Notes: generated from the sequence alone by a model not told the origin. A DNA stretch of 64,000 nucleotides from Ponticoccus alexandrii (GCF_016806125.1 NZ_CP047166.1:930001-994000), one strand, 5' to 3'; positions 24,713-34,301 are shown, counted from the first letter of the stretch. Program-made: numbers and translations.

Positions 24713-27034
24713 TCAGGCCGCCTTGTCCGGTTGCGCCGCCGCAGAGGCTGCGGTGCGGGGCCAAGTGACGACGAAGCGGCTGCCCTCACCGGGGGCGGAA
24801 GACAGGGCAATCTCACCGCCGACGGTGGCCAGCGTCTTGCGCACCATGGCCAGCCCCATGCCGCTGCCTTCGACTTGATCGCGGGGGCGCAGGGTGGTGA
24901 ACATGCCGAAGATGCGCTCGTGATACTCTGGCGCGATGCCCGGCCCGTCGTCGGTGACGGTGAAGACATATGTCTTTGGCGTTTCCTCGACCGAGACGCG
25001 GACGGTGCCGTCGGTGCGGTCGTGATGCTTGATGGCGTTCGATACTAGGTTCAGAAGCACGTTCTGGATCGGCATGCGGGGCAGGGAGATTCGGGACAGA
25101 CTTTCGTCGATCCCTATGGTGAAGCCCTCGGGCGGGTTGGTCAGGCCACGAACGGCGGCCATCAACTCATCGCCGTCAACCGGCTCATGAACCCGGTCGT
25201 CGCGGCCGATCCGCGAGTGGATCAGCAGGTCGTCGAGCAGCCGTTCCATGCGGGCCACGCGGCTGCGCATCAGGCCGATGTTCTCCAGCGAGTCCTCGTC
25301 CAGGGCCTTTCCCAGATCCTCTTCCAGCCAGCGCGAGGCGTTGTCGATCACCCGCAGCGGCGCCTTCAGATCGTGCGAGGCGATATAGGCGAAGCTGTTG
25401 AGCTCGTCGTTGGATCGTTCGAGATCGGCTTTCGCCCGACCGAGATCGGCGATCAGCGCCTCGCGCTCCGCCTCTGTCGCCGCCCGGACAGAGATGTCGC
25501 GGATCATGGCGACGAATTGCGTTTCGCCGCGATATTCCACCGGGCTTATGGTGATTTCGATCGGGAAAGTAGAGCCGTCGGCGCGCACACCGTGGATGGG
25601 CCGGGTCTCGGCCATGCGGCGCCCCTGCGGGCCGATGTCCGCCTCTTGCACAAGAGCACGGTGGGCAATGCGGGATTCCGGCGGAACCAGCATTTCCAGC
25701 GTGACGGTATCGTCCGGGCGATAGCCGAACATGGTCAGCGCCGAGGGATTGATATCGGTGATGGTGCCGTTGCGCCGGACCATCATGACGCCGTCGGCAG
25801 TGCCTTGGAACATTGCCCGCGCGCGGTCGCTGGCCTCCGACAGGTTGTCCAGCACGGCCACCAGAGACCCCTTGAGGTCATTGATCGCATCTCCCGTCGT
25901 ATCCAGCGCCACGGCCTTGCCCGACGCGTGGCGGGACAGCGCCTGTTCCGTCAGGGCGAGAAGCGGCTTGATCGGTCGGGTGGTCAGGCGCCAGACCGCG
26001 AAGCTGAGCGTCAGGGCCAGCGCCCCGGCAAGGACGGACAGCACTACGGTGTGTTTCAGCAGGTCGTGCACCGGGGCCAGCAGGCTGGCCATGGGCGTGG
26101 TGACGACAACGGTCAGGGGCATCGGCCCGGCGGCGCCCTGCATGGGCTGCGTCAGGGCGTGGGCGACGATTCCATCGGCGTCGAAGCGCTGTCCCTCTGC
26201 CGTCAGGGCATGCCCCGCACCGGGCCAATCCAGCGGCTGGAAATCCGGGGCGCCGTGGAACCGGAGGGTGTTTTCCGGCCCCTCGTGCCCCAGCGTAATG
26301 TGATCGCCGCTATTGGTGACGATGTGCAGCCGGTGATCGGGGGCGAGGTGCGGCGCGACCGCCCCGAACAGCCGGGTCATGTCCGCGTTCAGCACGATGG
26401 CCCCGAAGATGCGCCCCCGGCTGTCGCGCACGGGCTGGACGTAGCGGATCGTCACGGCGGCATCGTCCTGCACGCGGCCATGTTCCCGGTTCAGGCTGAC
26501 GGCTGAAAAATAGCCGTGATCCACCAACCCCTGCATCAGCGGCGCCATGTAGGGTTCTGCCCCCTTCCGCTGCAGCGCATCACCCGCAAGGGCGCGCGCG
26601 CCGCCCGGGCCGATGTCGATGCGTACCATCTCTCGCCCGCCATCGGCCAGCGCGATCAGGCGGGCCTGGAAATAGGCGGGACGCTCGGCCAGAAGGGTGG
26701 AGAAGACCAGTCCGAGCCGGCGTTTCAGGTCCTCGCGCTGTTCCTCGGGAAGGCCGGACCCGGGCGCCATCAGCCCGATGATCGGCAGGCGAGCAAAGAT
26801 CTCCGTCTCGGTCCGCATGGTATCGAGGGGCGCCATGACGCGTTCCGCGTTCAGCCGCGCCTCTGCCGCCAGAAGGGCGGAGGCACCCTCGCGCGCCGCA
26901 TGGTCGGTGGCGCGGTAGCCGATCGTTCCCACCATCAGCGCCGCCAGCAGCGAGGCCAGCAGCCCCAAAAGGATCAGGCGACCGCGAAAGCCGATGCGGG
27001 TAAAGGGGCTTCGGTTCCGGTCCCTGCGTGCCAT
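24713..27034 (-). CDS. Membrane sensor histidine kinase (Cache-HAMP-PAS-HisKA-HATPase)
   Basis: The 773-residue protein has a first membrane helix at about 18-40 and a large periplasmic Cache-like sensor (about 45-320). A second helix lies at 328-350, followed by HAMP (350-405), a PAS domain (about 405-520, FGYRPDDTV, PIHGVRADGSTFPIEI), HisKA with His554 in YIASHDLKAPLRV, and HATPase (NLVSNAIKHH, DDGPGIAPEYHERIF, GSGMGLAMVRKTL). All key residues are present. It is the first gene of a three-gene unit with the response regulator and hybrid kinase. Ligand cannot be read from sequence. Confidence 0.92.
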   Translation of the reverse strand: MARRDRNRSPFTRIGFRGRLILLGLLASLLAALMVGTIGYRATDHAAREGASALLAAEARLNAERVMAPLDTMRTETEIFARLPIIGLMAPGSGLPEEQREDLKRRLGLVFSTLLAERPAYFQARLIALADGGREMVRIDIGPGGARALAGDALQRKGAEPYMAPLMQGLVDHGYFSAVSLNREHGRVQDDAAVTIRYVQPVRDSRGRIFGAIVLNADMTRLFGAVAPHLAPDHRLHIVTNSGDHITLGHEGPENTLRFHGAPDFQPLDWPGAGHALTAEGQRFDADGIVAHALTQPMQGAAGPMPLTVVVTTPMASLLAPVHDLLKHTVVLSVLAGALALTLSFAVWRLTTRPIKPLLALTEQALSRHASGKAVALDTTGDAINDLKGSLVAVLDNLSEASDRARAMFQGTADGVMMVRRNGTITDINPSALTMFGYRPDDTVTLEMLVPPESRIAHRALVQEADIGPQGRRMAETRPIHGVRADGSTFPIEITISPVEYRGETQFVAMIRDISVRAATEAEREALIADLGRAKADLERSNDELNSFAYIASHDLKAPLRVIDNASRWLEEDLGKALDEDSLENIGLMRSRVARMERLLDDLLIHSRIGRDDRVHEPVDGDELMAAVRGLTNPPEGFTIGIDESLSRISLPRMPIQNVLLNLVSNAIKHHDRTDGTVRVSVEETPKTYVFTVTDDGPGIAPEYHERIFGMFTTLRPRDQVEGSGMGLAMVRKTLATVGGEIALSSAPGEGSRFVVTWPRTAASAAAQPDKAA

Positions 27035-27440
27035 GCGTGTCCTTCCCGATCCAACGCTCAGCGCCGGGCAATCCCGTCGCCCGGTCCTTGCAGAGTGGGG
27101 CAGCGTTCTTAACGATCCGTGAAAGAAAGTCGAAAAGGGGATGCTTTGGCATCGGGAAATTCATCGAGCTTGTCCCCCGAGGTGTCCCGAGATCTCCCGG
27201 AGGACCGAACCGTGCCTGAGCGTACGCAGAAAGAGCGTGCGGTGCAGATCGGGATCTGTCGGTGCAATCCGCGGGTGTGCTTCGACCCGTCCACTTGTCG
27301 TGTGGCATCCCCGACCGGCACCTCTGCCCCAGGAACCGGCGCGCTTGCGCCGCGTCCTGCGCGCGCCGGTTGTGGGCGCCGGGCTCCCTGCGGTAGATTG
27401 GCGGCGAGGCAATCAAGAACACCACGGCAGGAGACGAACA
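27035..27440. other. Divergent intergenic region with candidate promoter
   Basis: The 406 bases separate the kinase operon (minus) from the transglycosylase (plus). Near 27370-27400 TTGTGG, an 18-base spacer and TAGATT form a plausible sigma-70-like promoter for the plus-strand gene. I see no other gene. Confidence 0.4.
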
Positions 27441-28688
27441 ATGACACTCAACAGGCGTCTGGTCATGATGGCGCCCGCGGCTCTCTGGCTTGCGGGATGC
27501 GGGGCGGGGATGGCGGTCCCCGATGTCGCGCGCCCCGACCCGGAGCTGGAACCGGGCCTGCGCCCGCAGCCAAATGCGGACTACGATGCCTGGGTCCTGG
27601 CCTTCAAGGACCGCGCCCGGCGGCGCGGGATCACCGACGCGGTGCTGACGGCGGGTTTTCGCGGGCAGGGCTACCTGCCCGGCGTGATCGAACGCGACCG
27701 CAATCAGACCGAGTTCAAACGCTCGCTGGAAGATTACCTTGCCATCGTCGCCCCCGAGGAGAAGGTGATCTTCGGGCGCCGGATGGTCGGGGCGCAGCGC
27801 GCGGCGCTTGCGCAGGTCGAAGCCCGCTACGGCGTCTCTGCCGATATCCTCGGATCGATCTGGGGGCTCGAAAGCTACTTCGGCACACGGCGCGGCAAGA
27901 TCCCGGTGATCTCGGCCACCTCGACGCTGGCCTGGGAGGGGCGGCGCGGCGCCTTTTTCGAATCGAACCTGATGAATGCCCTGCGTCTCCTGCAGACCGG
28001 GGACGCGCGGCCTGACCAGCTGGTCGGCAGCTGGGCCGGGGCGATGGGGCACACGCAGCTGATCCCGGATGCCTACCAGCGCCATGCGGTCGATTTCGAC
28101 GGCGACGGCAAGCGGGACATCTGGTCGGACAACCCCATTGACGCCTTCGCGACGACGGCGCGTTTCCTGTCGGACGCAGGCTGGCGCCGTGGCCAGCCCT
28201 GGGGACTGGAAGTGCGGCTGCCGCAGGGCTTCGACGCCGCCATCGGGCGCGGCAACCGGCGATCGGTGGCGCAGTGGCAGGCGCTGGGCGTGACCGCCGC
28301 CCGGGGCGGAGCGCTGCCCGACGCCGGACCGGCGGCGGTGCTGGCGCCGATGGGGCTGGGCGCACCCGCCTTCCTGGTCTTCCACAACTTCAACATGATC
28401 CTGCGCTACAACCCTTCCGAGAACTACGGCCTTGGCGTGGGCTACATGGCCGGGCGCCTTGCCGGGGGTGGTCCGCTGGTTGCGTCCTTCGGTCCGGACG
28501 ACAACGGGCTGACGCTGCAGGACCGGAAGGCCCTGCAGGCGGGACTGACGCGTGCAGGTTTCGACGCCGGCACGCCGGATGGTGTCATGGGCAAGAAGAC
28601 CGAGGCCGCGATCTCGGCCTATCAGGCGGCCAATGGGCTGAGCGTCACCGGCCAGCCCTCGCGCGGCTTGCTTGATCGTCTGCGCTAG
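27441..28688 (+). CDS. Lytic murein transglycosylase, MltB family, lipoprotein
   Basis: The enzyme cleaves peptidoglycan glycan strands with 1,6-anhydro ring formation. The 415-residue protein has a lipoprotein signal with lipobox LAGC (Cys20), a SLT_2/MltB domain with catalytic Glu144 in IWGLESYFGT, the conserved AGAMGHTQLIPDAYQRHAVD segment, and a C-terminal peptidoglycan-binding domain (about 350-415; LTRAGFDAGTPDGVMG). GGCAGGAGA precedes the ATG at 27441. A second family member is encoded at 54307. Confidence 0.92.
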   Translation: MTLNRRLVMMAPAALWLAGCGAGMAVPDVARPDPELEPGLRPQPNADYDAWVLAFKDRARRRGITDAVLTAGFRGQGYLPGVIERDRNQTEFKRSLEDYLAIVAPEEKVIFGRRMVGAQRAALAQVEARYGVSADILGSIWGLESYFGTRRGKIPVISATSTLAWEGRRGAFFESNLMNALRLLQTGDARPDQLVGSWAGAMGHTQLIPDAYQRHAVDFDGDGKRDIWSDNPIDAFATTARFLSDAGWRRGQPWGLEVRLPQGFDAAIGRGNRRSVAQWQALGVTAARGGALPDAGPAAVLAPMGLGAPAFLVFHNFNMILRYNPSENYGLGVGYMAGRLAGGGPLVASFGPDDNGLTLQDRKALQAGLTRAGFDAGTPDGVMGKKTEAAISAYQAANGLSVTGQPSRGLLDRLR

Positions 28689-29138
28689 GGCGCGGATCCG
28701 ATGGGATCGCGTCGGGGCTGGCTGCCTGCCCTGACGCGGATGCAAACCGGGGCCGGGGCCGGGCGGATGCAAACCGGGGCCGGGGCCGGGCGGGTGCAGA
28801 ACCGGCCCGGCCCCGCGCTCTTTCAGGCCGCCCTGTTTGCGGGGTCTGTCTAAAGAGAGGGCGCGCCGGGGGCTGCGGAGCGGGTGTGCGGTATGCCGGG
28901 CCACATGGTGCCGGGCTGATGTAATGCCGGGTGTCCGGTTGGCCGTAGCAGGCCGCGCCTGCTGGGCAGAGGGGAAGCTGCAAGCCCTGCGAGGCGTGTC
29001 GCCGGTGCGCCGGGCGGCGTGGCGCCGGACCGCTGAGGAGCGGGAGCAGGCGGTGGATCAATGAGGCAGGCGCAGGGGTTGGTGAGAGAACGTCCGGGCA
29101 GGCTTGCCGATGCGCCGGGCTGGCGGCATGCTGGGACA
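28689..29138. other. Intergenic region with tandem repeat, no gene seen
   Basis: The 450 bases hold the tandem repeat at 28737-28810 and otherwise GC-rich sequence without a convincing frame. It lies between two plus-strand genes. Confidence 0.5.
28737..28810. repeat. 27-base tandem repeat, two perfect copies and a partial third
   Basis: The unit CGGATGCAAACCGGGGCCGG plus GGCCGGG occurs at 28737-28763 and 28764-28790 without a mismatch. A degenerate third copy (CGGGTGCAGAACCGGCCCGG) runs to about 28810. It begins 48 bases after the transglycosylase stop. Confidence 0.8.
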
Positions 29139-29783
29139 ATGTCGCGCTCTGCCCGCCTCTTTGCCCTGCTTCTGGCCCTCTTGTGCTGGGTCGTTCTGGT
29201 AACCCATGTCCGCCTTGGGCTGGCCCGCGCTCCCGAGGCTTCGCTTTGGCAGGAGCTATGGCGGACCGGGCGTTATTTCACCATTCTCACCAACGGGTTG
29301 ACCGCTGTTTCCATGACGGCGGTGGCCCTGGGCTGGCGGGTTCCGGCGGTCTGGGCGGCGGGGCTGACCCTGTGGATGGGGATCGTGGGCATCGTGTATC
29401 ACGCGCTGCTGGCGATGGACTTCGATGGGCTGCGCTGGTGGACGGATCAGGGCCTGCACACCGCTGTACCCATCGCCCTGTTCCTGTGGTGGCTGGCCTT
29501 CGCGCCACGGGCCGGGCTGGTGTGGCGGCACGCGCTTTGGTGGATCGGCTGGCCGGGGCTTTACATGCTCTACGCGCTGATCCGCGGAGAGATCGACGGG
29601 CGGCATCCGTATTTCTTCATCGATCCGCCGAAGATCGGCTGGGGGCCGGTCCTGCTGTGGATTGTCGCGCTGGGGGTGGTCTTCTGGCTGGCGGGGCTGG
29701 TGCTGGTGGCGCTTGCGAAGAGGCTCAGCCGAGACCGTCCTCGTCCAGAAGATGCCGTCCCTGACGGTCTTCCACCTCGATGA
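29139..29783 (+). CDS. Pr6Pr / FAR-17a-AIG1-like membrane protein
   Basis: The 214-residue protein has six hydrophobic segments and family signatures: TGRYFTILTNGLTAVSMTA, GLTLWMGIVGIVYHALLA, WWTDQGLHTAVPIALFLWW, and YALIRGEIDGRHPYFFID. Pr6Pr proteins are uncharacterised six-helix membrane proteins. Start at 29139 follows a reading frame without coding character. The 3' end overlaps the convergent DUF1491 gene by 59 bases. Confidence 0.85.
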   Translation: MSRSARLFALLLALLCWVVLVTHVRLGLARAPEASLWQELWRTGRYFTILTNGLTAVSMTAVALGWRVPAVWAAGLTLWMGIVGIVYHALLAMDFDGLRWWTDQGLHTAVPIALFLWWLAFAPRAGLVWRHALWWIGWPGLYMLYALIRGEIDGRHPYFFIDPPKIGWGPVLLWIVALGVVFWLAGLVLVALAKRLSRDRPRPEDAVPDGLPPR

Positions 29784-30054
29784 CCCAGAGATCGGGATCG
29801 AAACCGCGCTGACGCGCGATGGCGGCATCGACCTCGGCCTCGGGGCCGGCGGCGAGTTCGGTCCATTGCCGCGCGCCGGTCATCAGGTCGAAGCCCCGGG
29901 TGAAGGCCCGGGCCTGCCCGTCCAGCGTGGCGAGTTTCACCAGAACGGCCCCCGCCGTGTCGTCGCCGTGGGCGGTGACGAAGGCCGGGATGTCCTGCAG
30001 CGCAAGGCGGCGGCGGTAGGCGTCTATCCAGAAGCGCGTGGCGAGGCGGGTCAT
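29725..30054 (-). CDS. DUF1491 family protein
   Basis: The 109-residue protein (TRFWIDAYRRRLALQDIPAF, GDDTAGAVLVKLATLDG, FDPDLWVIEVEDRQGRHLLDE) matches DUF1491, a small alphaproteobacterial family of unknown function commonly located after era. Here it is 199 bases downstream of era on the same strand, with a palindromic repeat between. The C-terminal 19 codons overlap the end of the convergent membrane-protein gene. recO, which often follows, is not in this window. Confidence 0.87.
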   Translation of the reverse strand: MTRLATRFWIDAYRRRLALQDIPAFVTAHGDDTAGAVLVKLATLDGQARAFTRGFDLMTGARQWTELAAGPEAEVDAAIARQRGFDPDLWVIEVEDRQGRHLLDEDGLG

Positions 30055-30098
30055 GCGGGTGAGGGGCCTGATGGGAGGTGCGTTCGGTCGAGGAGGGA

Positions 30099-30159
30099 GG
30101 GGGCTCTGCCCCCGGCCCTCGCGGGCCTCCCCCGAGGTATTTGGAAGACCAAAGAAGCC
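30099..30159 (+). repeat. GAGGTATTT-type intergenic repeat, copy 2
   Basis: GGGGGCTCTGCCCCC (30099-30113), a GC-rich middle, then CTCCCCCGAGGTATTTGGA and AGACCAAAGAAGCC. It is nearly identical to the copy at 50923. Confidence 0.8.
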
Positions 30160-30253
30160 GGGAGGGTCGGTGGTTTTTGGCGCAGGCGGGTGCGGCGGGG
30201 CGGTCGGGAGGCGGGTTTGCTTCGGACGAAAGGCGCCGGGAAATCCTTTGGTG

Positions 30254-31162
30254 TCAGGTGTTTCCGTCCTTGAAGTCGAGGCCCATCTCTGAGTAGCGCT
30301 CTGCCTCTTCGAGCCATTTCTCGCGGACCTTCACCTGCATGAAGAGATGGATCTTGCGGCCGAGGAATTCCTCGAGTTCCTCGCGGGCGGCCTTGGAGAT
30401 GGCCTTGACGGCTTCGCCCTTGTGGCCCAGCACAATGCCCTTGTGGCCGTCGCGGGCGACGTAGATGACCTGGTCGATGCGGGCGGAGCCGTCGTCGCGT
30501 TCCTGCCAGCTTTCCGTCTCGACCGTCAGTTGGTAGGGCAGTTCCTGATGCAGGCGGAGCGTCAGCTTTTCGCGCGTCATCTCGGCGGCGATCATGCGAA
30601 GGGGCAGGTCGGCGATCTGGTCCTCGGGGTAGAGCCAGGGGCCCTCGGGCAGTTCCTGCCCCAGCCAGGCCTTGAGGTCCTCGGTGCCGTGGCCCCGTTC
30701 GGCGGAGATCATGAAAGTGCGCTCGAAGGCGTAGGCGTCGTTCAGGGCCTTGGAAAGGCTCAGCAAAGTCTCGGCCTGCGTGCGGTCGATCTTGTTGATC
30801 GCCAAGGCCACGCGGGCGTTTTTGGGCAGGTCGGGCAGGCGCTCGAGGATGGCCTTGACGCCTGCGGTGATGCCGCGGTGCGCCTCGACCAGAAGGACCA
30901 CGATGTCGGCATCCGCCGCGCCGCCCCAGGCGGCGGCGACCATGGCGCGGTCGAGCCTGCGGCGGGGCTGGAAGAGACCCGGCGTGTCGACGAAGACGAT
31001 CTGGGCGTCGCCTTCGATGGCGACACCGCGGATGCGGGCGCGCGTGGTCTGGACCTTGTGGGTCACGATCGAGACCTTGGCCCCGACCATCCGATTGGTG
31101 AGAGTCGATTTGCCCGCGTTGGGCTCTCCGATCAGGGCGACGAAGCCCGCGCGTGTGGTCAT
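30254..31162 (-). CDS. era: GTPase Era
   Basis: Era is an essential GTPase that binds 16S rRNA during 30S assembly. The 302-residue protein has G1 GEPNAGKST, G2 THKVQTTRARIRG, G3 DTPGLF, G4 NKID and a C-terminal KH domain (IVLGHKGEAVKAISKAAREE). Length and motifs are standard. In many alphaproteobacteria era directly follows rnc; here an EamA transporter gene and 385 bases lie between. Confidence 0.97.
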   Translation of the reverse strand: MTTRAGFVALIGEPNAGKSTLTNRMVGAKVSIVTHKVQTTRARIRGVAIEGDAQIVFVDTPGLFQPRRRLDRAMVAAAWGGAADADIVVLLVEAHRGITAGVKAILERLPDLPKNARVALAINKIDRTQAETLLSLSKALNDAYAFERTFMISAERGHGTEDLKAWLGQELPEGPWLYPEDQIADLPLRMIAAEMTREKLTLRLHQELPYQLTVETESWQERDDGSARIDQVIYVARDGHKGIVLGHKGEAVKAISKAAREELEEFLGRKIHLFMQVKVREKWLEEAERYSEMGLDFKDGNT

Positions 31163-31547
31163 TTTGGTCTCGGTCTCAGAGGTGGTCAGGATGCGGTCGA
31201 AGCGGTTCGATGCAGTCTAGAGCAAAAGGCGGCGGCGTGTGGCGTTCGGCCGAAGCGGGAGGCGGCGCACCCGATCCGGATCCGAACCGGCATAGCGGGT
31301 TCACGCAGCTTTCGCCATAGTGCAAAGGGGTTTTGTCCATAACGGGCGTGATGCCGGGGGGTAGCGCAGGCCGGTGACGCGCTTTCCTGCGGTATTTGTT
31401 TCGGGGTTTCGGGCCGGGGGCCTGTCTCGTGCCGCGCCCTGGGGTGCGAATCGGATTGCCTTGGGGGCGTCCCGGGGCGCGGGTTCTCTTGACCACAGGA
31501 GGGATCGGCGCGCGCAGATTTCGGTGTCTGCGCGGAGCGATGACGGG
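31163..31547. other. Region upstream of era, no gene seen
   Basis: The 385 bases between the EamA gene and era should hold an era promoter. I see no frame with coding character and no consensus promoter I can defend. Confidence 0.4.
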
Positions 31548-32429
31548 TCAGGGTTTTGCAGCTCGGCGGCGGTTGTCGCGGATCAGCGAGTAGGTGCCCG
31601 CGGTGACGATCAGCGCGGCGCCGGTCAGTGTCAGCGCATCGGGGCGTTCGTCGAAGAGCAGGTAGGCGAGGATCAGCGCCACGATCAGGCGGGAATAGCG
31701 GAAGGGCGCGACGACGCCCACCTCTCCGGTGCGCATGGCCAGCGTCATGGCGGTGTAGCCGAGCACTCCGCTGAGCGCCGTGCCGGTGACGAGGGCGGCG
31801 GCGGTGGCTTCGGGCAGTCGGGGCGCGCCGGGTTCGAACATCAGGATGATGAGGCCCGCGACGGTGACGACGGCAAAGCCCAGCAGGCCCATCTGCACGG
31901 TGTGCACGCGGGGCGGCGCGACGCGGGTCATCAGGTCGCGGCCCGCGAAGCCGATCATGCCGAGCAGGGCGAGGATGGCGTTGGGCTGGAAGGCAGCGGG
32001 CGTCGGGCGGACGATCAGCAGCACGCCCACGAAGCCCACCGCCATGGCGGCCCAGCGGCGCGGGCCGATCTTTTCCTTCAGCACCAGTGCCGCGCCCAGC
32101 ATGACGAAGAGCGGTGCGGCCTGCAGGATGGCCGAGGTCGTCGACAGCGGCGTGTAGGCAAGCGAGAGGGCGAAGAAGAGCCGCCCGGTGATCTCGAAGC
32201 CCGTGCGGATCAGCAGCGGGCCGCGCAGGTAGTCGCGGGTCCAGAGCGGCACATTCCGGGCCAGCGCGTAGCCCGCGTAGATCAGCATCGCGAAAAGGCC
32301 GAACTGCAGGGTGGCCATGCCCGCCGTGATGCCGGAGGTCGCCGTGGCGGCCTTGAAGAAGGCGTCCTCGATCCCGAAGCCCAGCATGGCGAGGATCATC
32401 CAGAGGGCGCCGCGCAGGTTGTCTGTCAT
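31548..32429 (-). CDS. EamA/RhaT family (DMT) transporter
   Basis: The 293-residue protein has ten hydrophobic segments in two EamA repeats (GALWMILAMLGFGIEDAFFK at the start; ILALLGMIGFAGRDLMTRVA at the second), with the typical TSAILQAAPLFVMLGAALVL and APFRYSRLIVALILAYLLFDE segments. Substrates of the family include metabolites and amino acids; none can be assigned here. The gene splits the usual rnc-era pair and is bordered upstream by two palindromes. Confidence 0.88.
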   Translation of the reverse strand: MTDNLRGALWMILAMLGFGIEDAFFKAATATSGITAGMATLQFGLFAMLIYAGYALARNVPLWTRDYLRGPLLIRTGFEITGRLFFALSLAYTPLSTTSAILQAAPLFVMLGAALVLKEKIGPRRWAAMAVGFVGVLLIVRPTPAAFQPNAILALLGMIGFAGRDLMTRVAPPRVHTVQMGLLGFAVVTVAGLIILMFEPGAPRLPEATAAALVTGTALSGVLGYTAMTLAMRTGEVGVVAPFRYSRLIVALILAYLLFDERPDALTLTGAALIVTAGTYSLIRDNRRRAAKP

Positions 32430-32480
32430 CGGGGATCGTCCTTTGGGGGCAGCTGTAGCGCGGCGCGGGGGCAGGGGGAA

Positions 32481-32502
32481 GACGGCCTTTCGAAAGGCCG
32501 TC
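32481..32502. terminator. Perfect 22-base palindrome between rnc and EamA genes
   Basis: GACGGCCTTTC and GAAAGGCCGTC form a perfect palindrome centred on TTTCGAAA, downstream of rnc and upstream of the EamA gene. It is a member of the TTCGAA-type family. Confidence 0.5.
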
Positions 32503-32585
32503 CGCGGACCGCAACCGGAAGCCCGGTCGCCTTGGGCGCAGGGGGCGCCAGAGCGGCGGAACGCGGTGCCCGTACCGGCAGGGGC

Positions 32586-32605
32586 AACGGGCTTCGAAGC
32601 CCGTT
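32586..32605. terminator. Perfect 20-base palindrome just after rnc
   Basis: AACGGGCTTC and GAAGCCCGTT form a perfect palindrome ending 7 bases after the rnc stop (minus strand). It is a likely transcript 3' end or stabiliser. Confidence 0.55.
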
Positions 32606-32612
32606 CCCCGCC

Positions 32613-33299
32613 TCAGTCCAACCGGTCGAGCAGGGCCTTGGCCGCCGCCTGTTCGGCCTGTCGCTTGGCGGGGGCAGTGGCCTGCGCGGCTTCGCCTGTC
32701 GAGAGTTGCGCCTCGATGGTGAAGACGGGCGCGTGGTCGGGGCCGGTGCGTTCGATCACGGCGTAGACCGGGGGCGGCAACCCGCGGCCCTGCGCCCACT
32801 CCTGCAACGCGGTCTTGGCGTCCTTGGCGTCGTCCTCGACGCTGCCGATGCGGTCGCCCCAGAGCCGCAGGATCAGCGTCTGCGCCACCTCGAAGCCCGC
32901 GTCGAGATAGACGGCGGCGATCACCGCCTCCATCGCGTCGCCCAGAAGCGCCAGCTTGCGGCGGCCGCCGGACATCTGCTCGGAGCGGCCCAGTTTCAGG
33001 GCCTCACCCAGACCGACCTCGCGGGCAACGTCGGCGCAGGTCTCCTTGCGGACCAGGGCGTTGTAGCGCGGCGCTAGCTGGCCTTCCGAGGCCTTGCGGT
33101 CGGCCCTCAGCAGCGCTTCGGCCATGACCAGCCCCAGCACCCGGTCGCCGAGGAATTCGAGCCGCTGGTTGTCCTCGCGCCCGGGGCCGGACATCGAGGC
33201 ATGGGTCACGGCGCGGCGCAGCAGGCGCGGGTCGGCGAAGGCATGGCCCAGCCGGTCCTGAAGCGCCTGAAGATCCGCCGATAGCTTTGCCTGCGCCAT
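32613..33299 (-). CDS. rnc: Ribonuclease III
   Basis: The enzyme cuts double-stranded RNA in rRNA and mRNA processing. The 228-residue protein has the signature [17 protein letters not shown] (Glu48, Asp52), [18 protein letters not shown] with the catalytic Asp/Glu, and a C-terminal dsRNA-binding domain (about 155-225; [20 protein letters not shown]). It starts 7 bases after the lepB stop, so the two are co-translated. Confidence 0.96.
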   Translation of the reverse strand: MAQAKLSADLQALQDRLGHAFADPRLLRRAVTHASMSGPGREDNQRLEFLGDRVLGLVMAEALLRADRKASEGQLAPRYNALVRKETCADVAREVGLGEALKLGRSEQMSGGRRKLALLGDAMEAVIAAVYLDAGFEVAQTLILRLWGDRIGSVEDDAKDAKTALQEWAQGRGLPPPVYAVIERTGPDHAPVFTIEAQLSTGEAAQATAPAKRQAEQAAAKALLDRLD

Positions 33300-33306
33300 C
33301 GCGGCC

Positions 33307-34140
33307 TCAGTCGATGCGGTGGAAGAAGCGGTCGGAGCGCCAGGTCCAGAAGTACAGCATGGAGCGTCCGGCGGAGGAGAACATCACCCGGTCGGCGCGG
33401 CCCACGAGGTTCTCATAAGGCACAAAACCGACGCCCTGCGCGATATTGGGCACGCGCGAGTCCGAAGAGTTGTCGCGGTTGTCGCCCATGAAGAAGAAGT
33501 GACCCTCGGGCACGGTATAGACCGAGGTGTTGTCCGACCCCTGCATGGCGATGTCGAGGATCGAATGCTGGGTGCCGCCGGGCAGGGTCTCGATGAACTT
33601 GTCCTTGGTGCAGCTGCCTCCGGCGCCCACCGGACCCTCCTTGCAGCGCGGGCGCAGCCCCTGCGGGCCCTGCGGCGCGGCGGTCTCGGCGAACTGGCCG
33701 TCGGGTTCAACCGTCACCGGCTGGTCGTTGATGTGGAGCAGGCCGGCCTTCATCTGGATGCGGTCTCCGGGCAGGCCGATCAGCCGCTTGATGAAGTCGC
33801 GCCCGGTGACCGGGTGGCGGAAGACCACGACGTCGCCGCGCTGCGGCTCGCCGCCGAACAGGCGGGTGTTGTCGCCGTCGGCCCAGCCGCAGAAGTCCTT
33901 GGCGTCAATGTCGATGCCGAAGCGCGGAATGATGATCGAGGGGCACGAGGCGTAGGAATAGCCATAGGCCATCTTGTTGACGAAGAGGAAGTCGCCGATC
34001 AGCAGCGTGTCCTTCATCGAGCCCGAGGGAATCCAGAAGGGCTGGAACAGGAAGGTGCGGAAGACGCCCGCGATGAGCAGCGCGTAGACGATCGTCTTGA
34101 TGGTCTCGACGATGCCGCCCTTCTTTTCTTCTTTCGCCAT
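33307..34140 (-). CDS. lepB: Signal peptidase I
   Basis: The enzyme removes signal peptides on the periplasmic side of the inner membrane. The 277-residue protein has one membrane helix (about 12-32), the catalytic Ser41 in [15 protein letters not shown], the general base Lys119 in [14 protein letters not shown], and the [11 protein letters not shown] box E. It lies between acpS and rnc, a conserved order. Confidence 0.96.
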   Translation of the reverse strand: MAKEEKKGGIVETIKTIVYALLIAGVFRTFLFQPFWIPSGSMKDTLLIGDFLFVNKMAYGYSYASCPSIIIPRFGIDIDAKDFCGWADGDNTRLFGGEPQRGDVVVFRHPVTGRDFIKRLIGLPGDRIQMKAGLLHINDQPVTVEPDGQFAETAAPQGPQGLRPRCKEGPVGAGGSCTKDKFIETLPGGTQHSILDIAMQGSDNTSVYTVPEGHFFFMGDNRDNSSDSRVPNIAQGVGFVPYENLVGRADRVMFSSAGRSMLYFWTWRSDRFFHRID

Positions 34141-34301
34141 GGTGCCCTTTGCCCCCGATTGGTTCCCCGCGCTTCATGGGCGGCGGGTGCGGGCGTGTCA
34201 AGGCGGGGCTCGGTCCGACGACAGGGGAGGTCTGTCTGTGGCGGGTCCACCCGTATCCGGTTGAGGCGCCCTGCCATGAGACAGGCGATCGTCCTGACGG
34301 T

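Noticed and set aside
28737-28810. Tandem repeat as CRISPR
   Set aside because: The copies are directly adjacent with no spacers, so it is a simple tandem repeat.
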